A DNA stretch of 64,000 bases. Source: Pseudo-nitzschia pungens (lineage: Eukaryota > Bacillariophyta > Bacillariophyceae > Bacillariales > Bacillariaceae). Each line of letters starts with the position of its first letter. Position 1 is the first letter of the stretch. Of this stretch, positions 54,987-64,000 are shown piece by piece. A model generated the notes under the pieces. That model saw only the letters and a list, made by a program, of their open reading frames with translations, searched no databases and was not told where the DNA came from. Position numbers and translations under genes: made by a program. Location of the stretch: positions 1,550,001 to 1,614,000 of the forward strand of contig CM074761.1 of the NCBI GenBank assembly GCA_037355855.1. The letters are read 5' to 3'.

Positions 54987-57656
54987 CAAGAATCGGTGTT
55001 TAGTACTTTCGTTGTGTTTATGGTCAACCTAGTCGTGACAATAACACAAAATGACTGTTACATGCAACGCTGTCTCAGGGGGGATTCAATTGATAATAGT
55101 GCGGGTACGAGCTAGAGAAGTTGAGAATCAGTCTGTCAATTGTTCGAATCTACGATGGCGTTCCCCCGTTCGTTTTGCATACTAAAATAATGAACGAAAC
55201 GCATAAAGCTGAACCGTTTGAAAGCATAGCGTACCAACAATTTGCCTTTATGTCAACAAAATTTAACGACAGAGAAACACTGCTTGAAAAACATACTAGA
55301 GAATAAGGGGAAAAATTAGCCCGGCGGCTCTTTACGGTCCACTGTGGCATATAATTTCTATCAGCAAATCTAATTTACATCGGTTCTAATAGATATTTCC
55401 TAGTTGAGTTTTATTCGTAAAATCAATATCCTATTGTGTGGCACTAGAATAAAATGATCATGACAGTATTTTTTAAAAGGCTATATTGTTGATTAAGTCA
55501 AGAAAGGAAAAACTTCAAGCATTACAGTACCTCGCGACATTATCTAAAATGTGAAATACAAAGGAGTAATTAATGAACATGCCCGAAAATTCAACATTGA
55601 TTCAGAATAAAAAATTCATATCACGCACTTTTTATCGTTAGGTAAAAATATCAATTTTACTCTCTTGTCCATTGTCGGAAGCAAGAACTCGTTAAATACC
55701 TCCTCCAATATATAACCTGAAACGTTGTGCTACACTCTACGAAAGAATTGTCATCGTATTAGTAATGGAGAAACTGATCCCCCGACAAATCTGAAGATCA
55801 GATTGGTGATAAAGAAAGTTTCTCAGCGTTGGAGAACCACCGAGTAGAGAGTAAGGTTACCGTAGATTGGAGATGTTTTGTAGGCTACGAATACGTCGGG
55901 CTTCAACGCATAAAAGAACACGTTGAACTACTGAATTGGTGCACGTCAGAAAAATTATTCATTAATTAGGTTTCTGGGTATTTTATATCGTGATATTTTA
56001 GAAATAATGCTCGAGCAATATTTTGATGAAACTCCATCAAAGGAGAATAACTTTTAAAAAATCCATACTCCTCCCAACTATAGATCAACGGCGAAAAATC
56101 GCCGGGATCGTAAAAGCTTCACTAAGAGACTTCACGACTACAAAGACGAAAATAATATCAAAATTATATCATTTCAACGCCTTTATAACGTGTTCAATGG
56201 TACACCATAGACCCGATAATAAAATTTTCGAAAAGAATACGATACAAGGACGAATACCAAGCGATAAGTAATAGCACATTATTTAGTTTTAATTTTAAAA
56301 GCGGCCAAACCGCGTGAGTGATCAAAAACTAGAGAGGCTGTATCTGTCACAATATTTCATTTCCGAAACAAATAATAATAATAATAATACTAGAGTAATA
56401 AGAGACAATAAAAATAAAAATGTTGAGAAATGTCCGTCGAGTCCTCTACGGTAACCTTAGTCATACCGTATGTATCAGGCAAGTCAACAAAAGGGGGAGA
56501 ATCTATGGAATGAAGGTACATGCGTTACTGAAAAAAAATATCACATCATAACTTCGTCTTCTGGATGTAGGCAGCACCAGCACCACAAGTATTTCTCAAG
56601 TGATTTTCACTATTACTACTACTACTGGTGCTAATAATTGTACTGGTACTAATAGTACTGGTGTTGGTAATGGGGTTGAAGGGAGTTCTTCACTTATAAG
56701 TATTACTACTACTACTGCTACTACTAGGATTCCTGAAATCAGTAGTAGAAATAGGAGTAGTAAGCTTCTTCTCTTATCCAGGGTCACAACACCCAACAAG
56801 AAATGTCTAAGCTGCTTGTACTGTTCTTTGTTGGATAGATGACCGAACTTTTTTCTCTCTGATCAACTGGATTTGCATTATTTTGATTGAATATGATGTG
56901 TACAATGCTGGGCTAGTAACACACACAGGTGTCCATGGCTACTACTAGTACTACTACTGCAGTTCAGTTAATTGAGTTTTCACAAAGTTTGCCTGCTGCA
57001 ACAAAATCAATTTGTTTGGGACGTTTTACTTTTTAAAAACAAGGACCGCTTTCTAAAACATGACTGACGGAAAAGACAAGATTTGAAAGTGTTTCAAAAA
57101 AATAAGAATGATCCAATTCATTGTTATTCCTCAGCCCGGGAACGTCCGGCATTTTGACGGTAAACCTTACTAGAAAGAAGGTGATTGTCATCAGAATGAA
57201 TTCGAACGGGCTCGTGTTAGAAGGTGGCGTAACCTTACAGTAAGGTTATTGCTCCTATTAATTTTAGCTTCACGCACGACTCCTATTTTGCGGAACATCC
57301 GCATGTGCGAGTAAGTCTTGCCGGAACCTTAGATAACTTACGATACTCGAGATAGATTTAAAAAAATAAAATCAGTGCGAGTAATTACCGTAATAGTTAG
57401 TACGTACTCGTACAGGAACATTCGGTATCATTCTTTATTTACAGTAAACCTTACTGTACCAAGACATCATGTGCCCGCTCGTTGTCGCCCACCGTGAAAA
57501 CGCTTCACGACTCCATATTGATCTTATTTTTATTTTTTTTGACACTGAATTGTTTGTCGTTGTAACCTTTTAAGGTTACCGGTAAGTTACGACTTTCAAC
57601 CGAGCAAAATCTGACCAATTTCAGAAAATACTACTACTACTTTTTTAACGACGACA
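54987..57656. other. long intergenic region, partly AT-rich
   Basis: No convincing gene. 55330-56450 is visibly AT-rich and mostly free of the TACG palindromic motifs seen elsewhere; an 82-codon frame at 56023-56271 has no recognised relatives. 56600-56760 is rich in ACT/AGT triplets. 57170-57600 has several GTAACCTTAC/GTAAGGTTAT copies upstream of the MFS gene. Confidence 0.45.
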
Positions 57657-59449
57657 ATGGCTAATGCACAGGCTGATGAACAAGCGCAGGTTGATCTTGC
57701 TTCTCCCGAAGCAAATGACACCACGAAAAAACAATGCTGCAATTGCTTCGACGGAAACGTCGACGCTAAAGGCTACGCTTTTCTAGGGATGGGGAGGGGC
57801 ATGTTGGTCATGTCCAACATTTTCTTTTCGCAGGCCTTGCTTGTGTTGGCAAAGGACGCTGCGGGTTGCACTGCCGAAGACGAGGCTGATGGCGCGACTT
57901 GCACCAAGAAGATTTATGGCTTTACTCCATCGAGTCTCATCACTAACATCGCGGCCATATCCGGATTGCTAGCGGCCTTCTTTATGCCCATTTGTGGGGC
58001 GCTCGTGGACTTTACACCATATAGACGTCTGGCGGGACAAGTCGTTGCGATAGTCATGATTCTCATACAGGGCGTGCAAATATACACCGTGGAAAATACT
58101 TGGTTTATTATGTCCATACTTCAAGCCATTGCTGCCGTTTTGTACCAGTTGCAAATTGTGGTAATCTATGCGTATTTGCCAGACATTGCCGGAGAAGTAG
58201 GAGAAACCACAATGACCCACTTCACCTCCTGGTTCCAAGGCATTCAATTCAGTTCCCAAGCCGTCTTCCTCGTGGTCATTGCAGCAATCCAAACCGTTTT
58301 CAAAACGTCAACTGTTCTGACAGCACAAATCAGTCAAGGGATCAACACGTTCTCTTCCTTGGTATTTTTTGGTATTGGCTGGTTCCTATTCATGACACCT
58401 CGACCGCCCGCGAGAGATTTGCCGGAAGGACAGACGATTTTCACGGCAGGCTTTCGTCAAAATTGGAAGACAGCCAAAAGCATCCAGAAGCATTACAAAC
58501 GCGGATTGCGGTGGTACTTTTTGGCAGTCGTTTTTGCCGAAGCATGTGAGTACTTTCGCACTGGTATTCTATGATTTGGGTGTGTCTTTGGACATCACCT
58601 CTGGAATTCGATCGCACGGTGCATGAATCCAATCGCACCGCGCTTGGGCGCTTATTGCCGACGGAGGTAGTTGTTCAGCGAGGAACCTGACCCGATCCCC
58701 ATCACCCTTCGACCGTTCGCAGCTGAACTCGGTACGCGGTGTCCACGCGAAAACTCCTCGCGCGCTAACCCGAGCGATTGTACCACAGTCGCGAACTCTG
58801 AAGCCGACGAAATATAAATTATGAATAAGTTGCATTCGTGAGACTGACCTTCTTTTCTGCCCTGTTCCTCGCGTTTGTTTTGGCAGCTGCTGCGGCAATC
58901 ACTTCCGTGTCCGTGGTGTACTTGAGCGATACTCTCAAGCTGGATTCAACGGGAACGGCCATTTTCTTTTTGGTGACGTTGATTGGGACTTTGCCTGGAT
59001 GCAAACTTGCTTCGTTTGTGACAAGCAAATCCAATCCAAATACATCATGGAAGCTATCGATGCTAACTCTATTCGTTATCATGATGATCGGCGCCTTGGT
59101 GCTAGAATCGGTTCCATCATACTGTGCATACATCTGGGCATTTTTTGTTGGAATAGCGTTGGGCTGGTTTTATCCAACGGAAAATTTGTTCTTTTCCATG
59201 TGTCTGCCAAAAGGGCAAGAGGCAGAACTGGCTGGATTTTTTGTGGTCTGCACGCAGATTTTGTCAATGGTGCCCCCTGCGATCTTCACTATGATGATCG
59301 AAGCCGGTGTGCAGCAAAAATACGGAATCATTGCTACATGCTCTTTCTTTTTGGTAGCGATTGGCTTCCTGACGCTAACATGTTCCTGGGAAGAAATTGT
59401 CGAAGAAGCCAAATCGGAAGTAGGTGAACTTACGAGTGACACGATTTGA
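57657..59449 (+). CDS. MFS transporter, UMF1/Atg22-like
   Basis: 502 aa from exons 57657-58545 and 58830-59449; the 284-nt intron (GTGAGT...AATAAG) is phase-consistent and joins VFAEA to FAFVRLTFFSALFLAF. About twelve hydrophobic segments. Features: FLGMGRGMLVMSNIFFSQAL (helix 1), SGLLAAFFMPICGALVDFTPYRRLAGQ (the helix 2-3 loop with D-x-R/R motif of major facilitators), and VIYAYLPDIAGEVGETTMTHFTSWFQGIQFSSQ, reminiscent of the UMF1/Atg22-like branch. N-terminal Cys-rich cytosolic tail (KKQCCNCFDG). Substrate unknown. Converges on ClpB with a 147-bp gap. Confidence 0.88.
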
Positions 59450-59596
59450 ATTGAATGAATATAGAAAGAATAATACGTGTTGAAATAATTACCCAGTGGT
59501 AATATAATACAGTACAAATATTGGCATGATAATGATAATAGTAAGAGATATTCATTTGTGATTGTTTTGATTCAAATACTGTACTTTTTTCATCTG

Positions 59597-62254
59597 TCAC
59601 GCTCTCCATTCTTCGCTGAAGTAGTTATCCTCCTCCCCAGAAGTCTCTGCAGAGGCATCATCATCAACGTAAGCCTCGTGATTTTTCAAAATTACAACAT
59701 CGTTTCTATCTGTCGATCTTGAGTCTGCACCTGTTACCCATCCGAGTTGTACATTCTCGTCTTTTTGCATATTGATGGCCTCTCCCCGGGTCAGAACACG
59801 AACAACATCCGAATCACGAACCTCACCTTCAAGAATTGCTTTGCTCAAGGGATTCAAAATTTCGTTGGTCAGAGCTCGTTTCAGAGGACGCGCTCCGTAT
59901 CGGACGTCAAAACCATGTTCTTCAATGCAAGCTTGAGCTGCTTTACTGACTTCCAAAGTCATGTCGTGATTCTTCTCCACTCGTTGCGCAATGCCCTCGA
60001 TGTGGATCTCCGCGATTTGATCCATGTGCTCGCGTTGGAGGCGATTGAAGATTACCGTTTCATCGATGCGATTGAGTAACTCTGGACTCAAAGTCTTTCG
60101 AATCACGTTCATGATGGATTCCTTGACCTCCGGTTCATTTCCCCGTAAATGGCTTGGCAATTCAGAAATGACGTGCGCTCCCATATTCGAAGTCATCACA
60201 ACGATGACGTTCGTAAAGTCGACTTCGCGACCATGTGAGTCGGTCAATCTTCCGTCGTCAAAAAGTTGCAACAGCAGATTCCACACGTCTGGATGCGATT
60301 TCTCAAACTCATCCAACAAAATAACTTGATAAGGACGTCTTCGAACTGCTTCGGTGAGCACTCCGCCCTTTTCGTATCCAACGTATCCGGGTGGTGATCC
60401 AATCAGTCGAGAGACCGTATGCTTTTCTCCGAATTCCGACATGTCGATCCGTGTCATTGCATTTTGATCGTCAAAGAGAAACTCCGCCAACGCTTTGCAC
60501 AATTCCGTCTTTCCGACCCCGCTCGGTCCGGCGAAGAGGAAGTTTCCGCGGGTACGATCCCGGTCTTGCAATCCCGTGCGAGACAATCGCACACAGTTTG
60601 CCACGGCTTCCAATGCGTGGTCTTGGCCAACCACGCGTGCGCGCAATTGATCCTCCATGCGAAGCAGCTTCCTGGATTCCTTCCCCGTGATCTTCGAAAC
60701 GGGGATCCCCGTGGCACGAGCAACTATCGTCGCTATGGCATTGGCATCCACGGCGTCATTCAAGAGTCGGTTGTGTTTGGTTTCCGTCCTGTCTTCTTCG
60801 GCTTCTCTGTCTTCTAGCTCCTGTTGTAGACCCGGGATTGTCGAATGCAAGAGTTCTCCCGCTTTTGCAAAATCGCCCCTGGATCGAGCGACTTCCATTT
60901 CCCGTTGGGCTGCTGCCAATTCTTCCTTGAGATCCTTGACGCGATTTAGGGATTTCCTCTCCGCTTGCCACATGCTAGTGAGCTTCTGTGCTCGTTCCGA
61001 CAATTCCTTGACCTCCGCCGCCACAATTTCCCGGCGTTTGATAGAATCCTTGTCGTCTTCTCCTTTGAGTGCGCTCATTTCGATCTGTTTTGTCATGAGG
61101 TCCCGCTCGACTTTCCACAGGACTTCGGGTTTGGATTCCTGTTCCAGTCGCAGGCGGCTGCATGCTTCGTCCACGAGATCGATGGATTTGTCTGGTTGAA
61201 ATCGGTCGGTGATGTACCGGTCACTCATCTCGGCCGCTGCCACGAGGGCTTCGTCCTTGATTCGAATACCGGCGTGATGCAACTCGTAATGGGGTTTGAG
61301 ACCCCGCAGGATCGACAGTGTGTCTTCTACGTTCGGTTCGTCGACGTAAACGGCCTGGAATCGCCTTGCCAATGCCGGATCCTTCTCCAAGATGCGGTAC
61401 TCGTCGAGGGTCGTGGCACCAATGAGCTGCAAATCGCCCCGAGCCAGGGCTGGTTTGAGCATGTTTCCCATATCCACCGAGCCCTCGCCCTTTCCCGCCG
61501 TTCCGATCAGATGTATCTCGTCGATGAACAAGATGATGTTTCCCTCGGATTCGGTGACTTCTTTGATGATCCCCTTGAGGCGCTCTTCGAACTGGCCCCT
61601 CATGTAGGTTCCCGACATCAAGCCGGGGACATCCAAGCTCAAGACCCGTTTGTGTTTCATGGATTCGGGCACCTGGCCGCTAATGATTCGTTGCGCGAGA
61701 CCCTCTGCGACTGCCGTCTTTCCGACACCCGCTTGTCCGATGAGAATCGGGTTGCTCTTTGTTCGGCGCGCCAATATTTGCAAGCACCGCCGGATCTCCT
61801 CGTGCCGACCAATGATGGGATCCATGTTGCTGCTGCCACTGCTGCCACTCGGATCGCCCCCTTGTTTCCCTCCGCCCCGGGCCATTTCGGTCAGATCGAT
61901 GGTGTAATCCTCCAGATAGGAACCGCCGGATGGGCCGGTACCGAAAATGTTCCCGAGGCTCTGGCCGCCGCCACCCCCGGGAGGTGGGGAAGAAAAGAAA
62001 CGGCGTTGATCATTCGCGGCAGCACTTCTTCGCGTTGGCGTTGGCGTTGGCGTTGGCGTTGGCGTTGGCGTTGTAGGCAGAGATGGCAATCGGGGGTTTG
62101 CCCGATGATTGGTCGCAGCGGAAAGCTTTCGTATTGCTGCCGCCGCAGTGGGTACCGCTGCTCGGGCATTTGTTCGGAGGATTGCGGCCGATCTCCGTGA
62201 CAGGAGCGGCGCACCTCGTGCGGCGTTCGCAATTCGCAACGGGGCACTGGTCAT
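59597..62254 (-). CDS. ClpB/Hsp78-type disaggregase, mitochondrial
   Basis: Hsp100 AAA+ disaggregase, 885 aa, that with Hsp70 rescues aggregated proteins. NBD1 has Walker A GQAGVGKT, Walker B IILFIDEIHLIG and Arg finger region PALARRF; the middle coiled-coil is at ~410-530; NBD2 has GPSGVGKT, VILLDEFEKSHPDVWN and the sensor LSPELLNRIDE. The Clp N-domain is missing, as in mitochondrial Hsp78. The pore loop GTYMRGQFEERL is present. ATG at 62254 begins a classical Arg/Ala/Ser-rich mitochondrial presequence (MTSAPLRIANAARGAPLLSR). A Thr-Pro repeat encoded by GGCGTT hexamers precedes RRFFSSPPPGGGGGQSLG. The frame stays open upstream but without mitochondrial character. Confidence 0.95.
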   Translation of the reverse strand: MTSAPLRIANAARGAPLLSRRSAAILRTNARAAVPTAAAAIRKLSAATNHRANPRLPSLPTTPTPTPTPTPTPTRRSAAANDQRRFFSSPPPGGGGGQSLGNIFGTGPSGGSYLEDYTIDLTEMARGGGKQGGDPSGSSGSSNMDPIIGRHEEIRRCLQILARRTKSNPILIGQAGVGKTAVAEGLAQRIISGQVPESMKHKRVLSLDVPGLMSGTYMRGQFEERLKGIIKEVTESEGNIILFIDEIHLIGTAGKGEGSVDMGNMLKPALARGDLQLIGATTLDEYRILEKDPALARRFQAVYVDEPNVEDTLSILRGLKPHYELHHAGIRIKDEALVAAAEMSDRYITDRFQPDKSIDLVDEACSRLRLEQESKPEVLWKVERDLMTKQIEMSALKGEDDKDSIKRREIVAAEVKELSERAQKLTSMWQAERKSLNRVKDLKEELAAAQREMEVARSRGDFAKAGELLHSTIPGLQQELEDREAEEDRTETKHNRLLNDAVDANAIATIVARATGIPVSKITGKESRKLLRMEDQLRARVVGQDHALEAVANCVRLSRTGLQDRDRTRGNFLFAGPSGVGKTELCKALAEFLFDDQNAMTRIDMSEFGEKHTVSRLIGSPPGYVGYEKGGVLTEAVRRRPYQVILLDEFEKSHPDVWNLLLQLFDDGRLTDSHGREVDFTNVIVVMTSNMGAHVISELPSHLRGNEPEVKESIMNVIRKTLSPELLNRIDETVIFNRLQREHMDQIAEIHIEGIAQRVEKNHDMTLEVSKAAQACIEEHGFDVRYGARPLKRALTNEILNPLSKAILEGEVRDSDVVRVLTRGEAINMQKDENVQLGWVTGADSRSTDRNDVVILKNHEAYVDDDASAETSGEEDNYFSEEWRA
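62032..62072 (-). repeat. GGCGTT hexamer array inside clpB
   Basis: About seven tandem GGCGTT units on the plus strand, encoding a (Thr-Pro)n tract near residues 62-75 of the ClpB precursor. Confidence 0.85.
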
Positions 62255-63095
62255 GCTCGGTTTCGTCGATTGTGCTTTTGTAGCAAGGTCCGGATCAAAT
62301 CCAGGAGAAGCTTGGTGACACAGGGCAAACAATAATAAGAATGGATGTCTTCCTAATGAAGTGTTCGGTTGGTTGGTGCGTTTGCAGGTTGTTGGTAATT
62401 GTGAATTGTGAATTGTGAATTGTGAACTGTGCACTTGAACTTGGAGATGGACACATCGTTCGCTTCCGTTCCGTTTGTCCGTTCACTCGATCTGGAATCA
62501 TCGTCTGGATTTCGATTCGATTCTGGATTCTGGATTTTCATTCATTTCGGATTTCGATCGAAGAATACGAGTAATGTTTTCAGTCGTGGGCTTGATGGGG
62601 TGAACCGTCTGCATGTATGTACGTTTTCACCGTATGTTGTTGTACCAGGGGGCAACCTTACTCCGTGTACGTAATCTTACCGTAACTTACGTAAAATAAA
62701 CTAAAATGTGAAAAATAAATATTCTGCATTTAAAAAATGAATTACATGTACTTGTATTTCTTCCCAAAAATAGAGATCGTTTTCAAAAATTTCCATTCGC
62801 ATTCATTCCAACGTGTGACTAGTACCGTACGGTAAATCTTAGTAAGAGAGGCACGGATACACAGATCCAAGCTTAAACAAGCTGGCTCCGAGCATCTGCC
62901 CGGATGTGCATCGATCATCGATCGATGATCATTCCTGGTACATTCTCAGTCGGGTCATCACGAACAAGAACGATATCGGTAAGGTTACGCTAGATAAGAC
63001 TAGTACCTTGCAACCGAAATCTTTGACAGACGCAGCAGAATTGCTCGTACGGCATTACCAGTCAGTACAGTACAGTAAACCTTACTGGTACAAGC
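62255..63095. other. divergent promoter region of clpB and DUF218 gene
   Basis: Contains a (GTGAATT)n array at about 62397-62430, a perfect 18-bp palindrome (62913-62930), and TACGGTAA/GTAAGGTTACG motifs near 62680, 62830 and 62978. A plus-strand frame from 62906 overlaps the DUF218 start in another frame and is not supported. Confidence 0.5.
62913..62930. repeat. 18-bp palindrome GATCATCGATCGATGATC
   Basis: Self-complementary over its full length, 165 bp upstream of the DUF218 gene start and 660 bp upstream of clpB. Confidence 0.9.
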
Positions 63096-64000
63096 ATGAC
63101 AAAAATACCGCGACATTTGCGGCAGCGGTCCGAATTCCTGACTTCTCTCACAAAGCACAGCAAAAAGTGGACGGTCCGGAACGCTGCGATTCTCGGTATG
63201 TTTGCCGCGACGCTGATCGGATTCCTTCACTTCCTTCTGCCCCTCTCCGCCAACAACGCATTGCCGATGCACCAACGGGCCCGATACCAAGGCAAGCGCA
63301 TCTTTTCCTCGCCGGAAGAAATCCCCGACGAATTGATTCGTTCCCTCGATGCGATTCTGGTGCTCGGAGGGGGGAAACCGAAATCGATCGATCGACCGCC
63401 CGTTTATGTCGAACGGCGATGCGACGACGCCATCGCGGTTGTGCGGCGGCGACACGACGGCAACGATGACAGCGACAGCGACGCGAACCCCAAGGAAAAA
63501 CGACGAGCGAGAGACCGAGACGAGCGGCAGCTCTCGATTCTCTGCCTGTCGGCGGGCACGGCGCACATGTCGCAACTCCTGTCGGAAGACGGATTGCCGA
63601 TCTGGGAGTCCACGTCCTCCGCCGCGTACATTCTTTCCAAGACCGAGGACATCCCGCCGGAATCGATCCACGTCGAAACCTCGTCCTACGACACGATCGG
63701 AAACGCGTACTTTGCCCGGACGACCCACACGGACCAGAACGGTTGGAGGAAGCTCCTGGTCGTGACGAACGAATTCCACATGGCCCGCACGGCAAAAATA
63801 TTCGATTGGATCTTTTCCGTTCCCCCGGCGGCCATCGCGGGAGCGAAAGGCGAAAGGGAATCGCCGTTCTACGAACTGTACTACCTGGAATCGCCCAACG
63901 CGGGCATGACACCGGAAGTCGTGGCCGCTCGAAAGGAGCGGGAAGCTTCGAGTTCGAACAGCGTGGATCGTTTGTCCGAAAAGTATTCGGGGTCGTTGGC
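63096..64000 (+). CDS. DUF218 (YdcF/SanA-like) protein, 3' end outside window
   Basis: Open from ATG 63096 to the window end (301 codons, no stop). Starts MTKIPRHLRQRS, then one hydrophobic segment (AAILGMFAATLIGFLHFLLPL, ~35-56), so probably a type II membrane protein or organelle-targeted. DUF218 features: LDAILVLGGGKP (~85), ILCLSAGTAHMSQLL, a PPESIHVETSSYDTIGNAYFAR motif and LLVVTNEFHMARTAKIFDWIF. The family is widespread in bacteria (YdcF, SanA) and eukaryotes, with little known function; an S-adenosylmethionine-binding member is reported in E. coli. A charged insert of ~30 residues (RRRHDGNDDSDSDANPKEKRRA) sits between the first two blocks. Head-to-head with clpB. Confidence 0.82.
   Translation, partial: MTKIPRHLRQRSEFLTSLTKHSKKWTVRNAAILGMFAATLIGFLHFLLPLSANNALPMHQRARYQGKRIFSSPEEIPDELIRSLDAILVLGGGKPKSIDRPPVYVERRCDDAIAVVRRRHDGNDDSDSDANPKEKRRARDRDERQLSILCLSAGTAHMSQLLSEDGLPIWESTSSAAYILSKTEDIPPESIHVETSSYDTIGNAYFARTTHTDQNGWRKLLVVTNEFHMARTAKIFDWIFSVPPAAIAGAKGERESPFYELYYLESPNAGMTPEVVAARKEREASSSNSVDRLSEKYSGSL

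Noticed and set aside
60965..62200. 411-codon plus-strand frame
   Set aside because: Antisense shadow of the conserved clpB gene.
62255..62434. Upstream extension of ClpB beginning with SQFTIHNSQ
   Set aside because: Derived from the GTGAATT repeat, no ATG start, whereas the 62254 ATG starts a proper mitochondrial presequence.
62906..63469. 187-codon plus-strand frame
   Set aside because: Overlaps the DUF218 gene in another frame; Arg-rich shadow.

Overview
This window looks like nuclear DNA of a diatom, probably a pennate one. The evidence is: short GT-AG introns in otherwise intron-poor genes; a small membrane protein whose signal peptide ends in the ASA-F type plastid import motif of diatoms; a TPR-like protein of the style expanded in diatoms; and a secreted-type protein with an LRGG motif. 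No species call is attempted. All functional statements rest on reading motifs by eye.

Layout from left to right: an eIF2-alpha-kinase-like gene cut by the window edge (1-2121); a calpain-type protease (3412-5765); an acidic secreted protein (6811-8079); an O-acetylhomoserine sulfhydrylase-type PLP enzyme (10725-12143) converging on an ABC1/ADCK atypical kinase (12611-15376, minus); a TPR-like protein (16736-17857, minus); an aspartyl beta-hydroxylase-domain protein (20426-22336); a plastid-targeted small membrane protein (23087-23437, minus); an unknown Gln-rich protein (25183-27022); a DUF1294 membrane protein (28230-28595); a repeat island with two MITEs and a foldback hAT-like element (29848-31090); a ThrE/DUF1212 transporter (31298-33615) converging on a NudC-type Nudix hydrolase (33792-35276, minus); a DEP-ARM protein (36689-38314) followed by its 2237-residue ARM relative (39859-46572); a CCR4/Angel-like EEP nuclease (46712-47942, minus); a CAAX-type intramembrane protease fused to EF-hands (48871-50308, minus); a ureide-permease-like transporter (50959-52479); an unknown Asn/Ser-rich protein (52689-54986, minus); an MFS/UMF1-like transporter (57657-59449); mitochondrial ClpB/Hsp78 (59597-62254, minus); and a DUF218 protein running off the right edge (63096-64000).

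Seven genes needed splicing, and the exon models keep one reading frame. Completed models: calpain 682 aa, 25183 gene 559 aa, ThrE 706 aa, EEP 336 aa, CPBP-EF 441 aa, MFS 502 aa. The eIF2 kinase has one frame break that I could not resolve.

The genes do not form a pathway. Neighbours are mostly convergent pairs with short gaps (139-209 bp in four cases) or head-to-head pairs separated by 0.65-1.4 kb. The intergenic DNA carries a family of short palindromic motifs built on TACCGGTA and GTAAGGTTAC. The most notable non-genic feature is an 819-bp element with ~300-bp inverted arms, an 8-bp target duplication and a central 21-bp minisatellite. A fragment of the same family lies near 15.9 kb, and at both loci it sits beside a second, TA-flanked MITE family.
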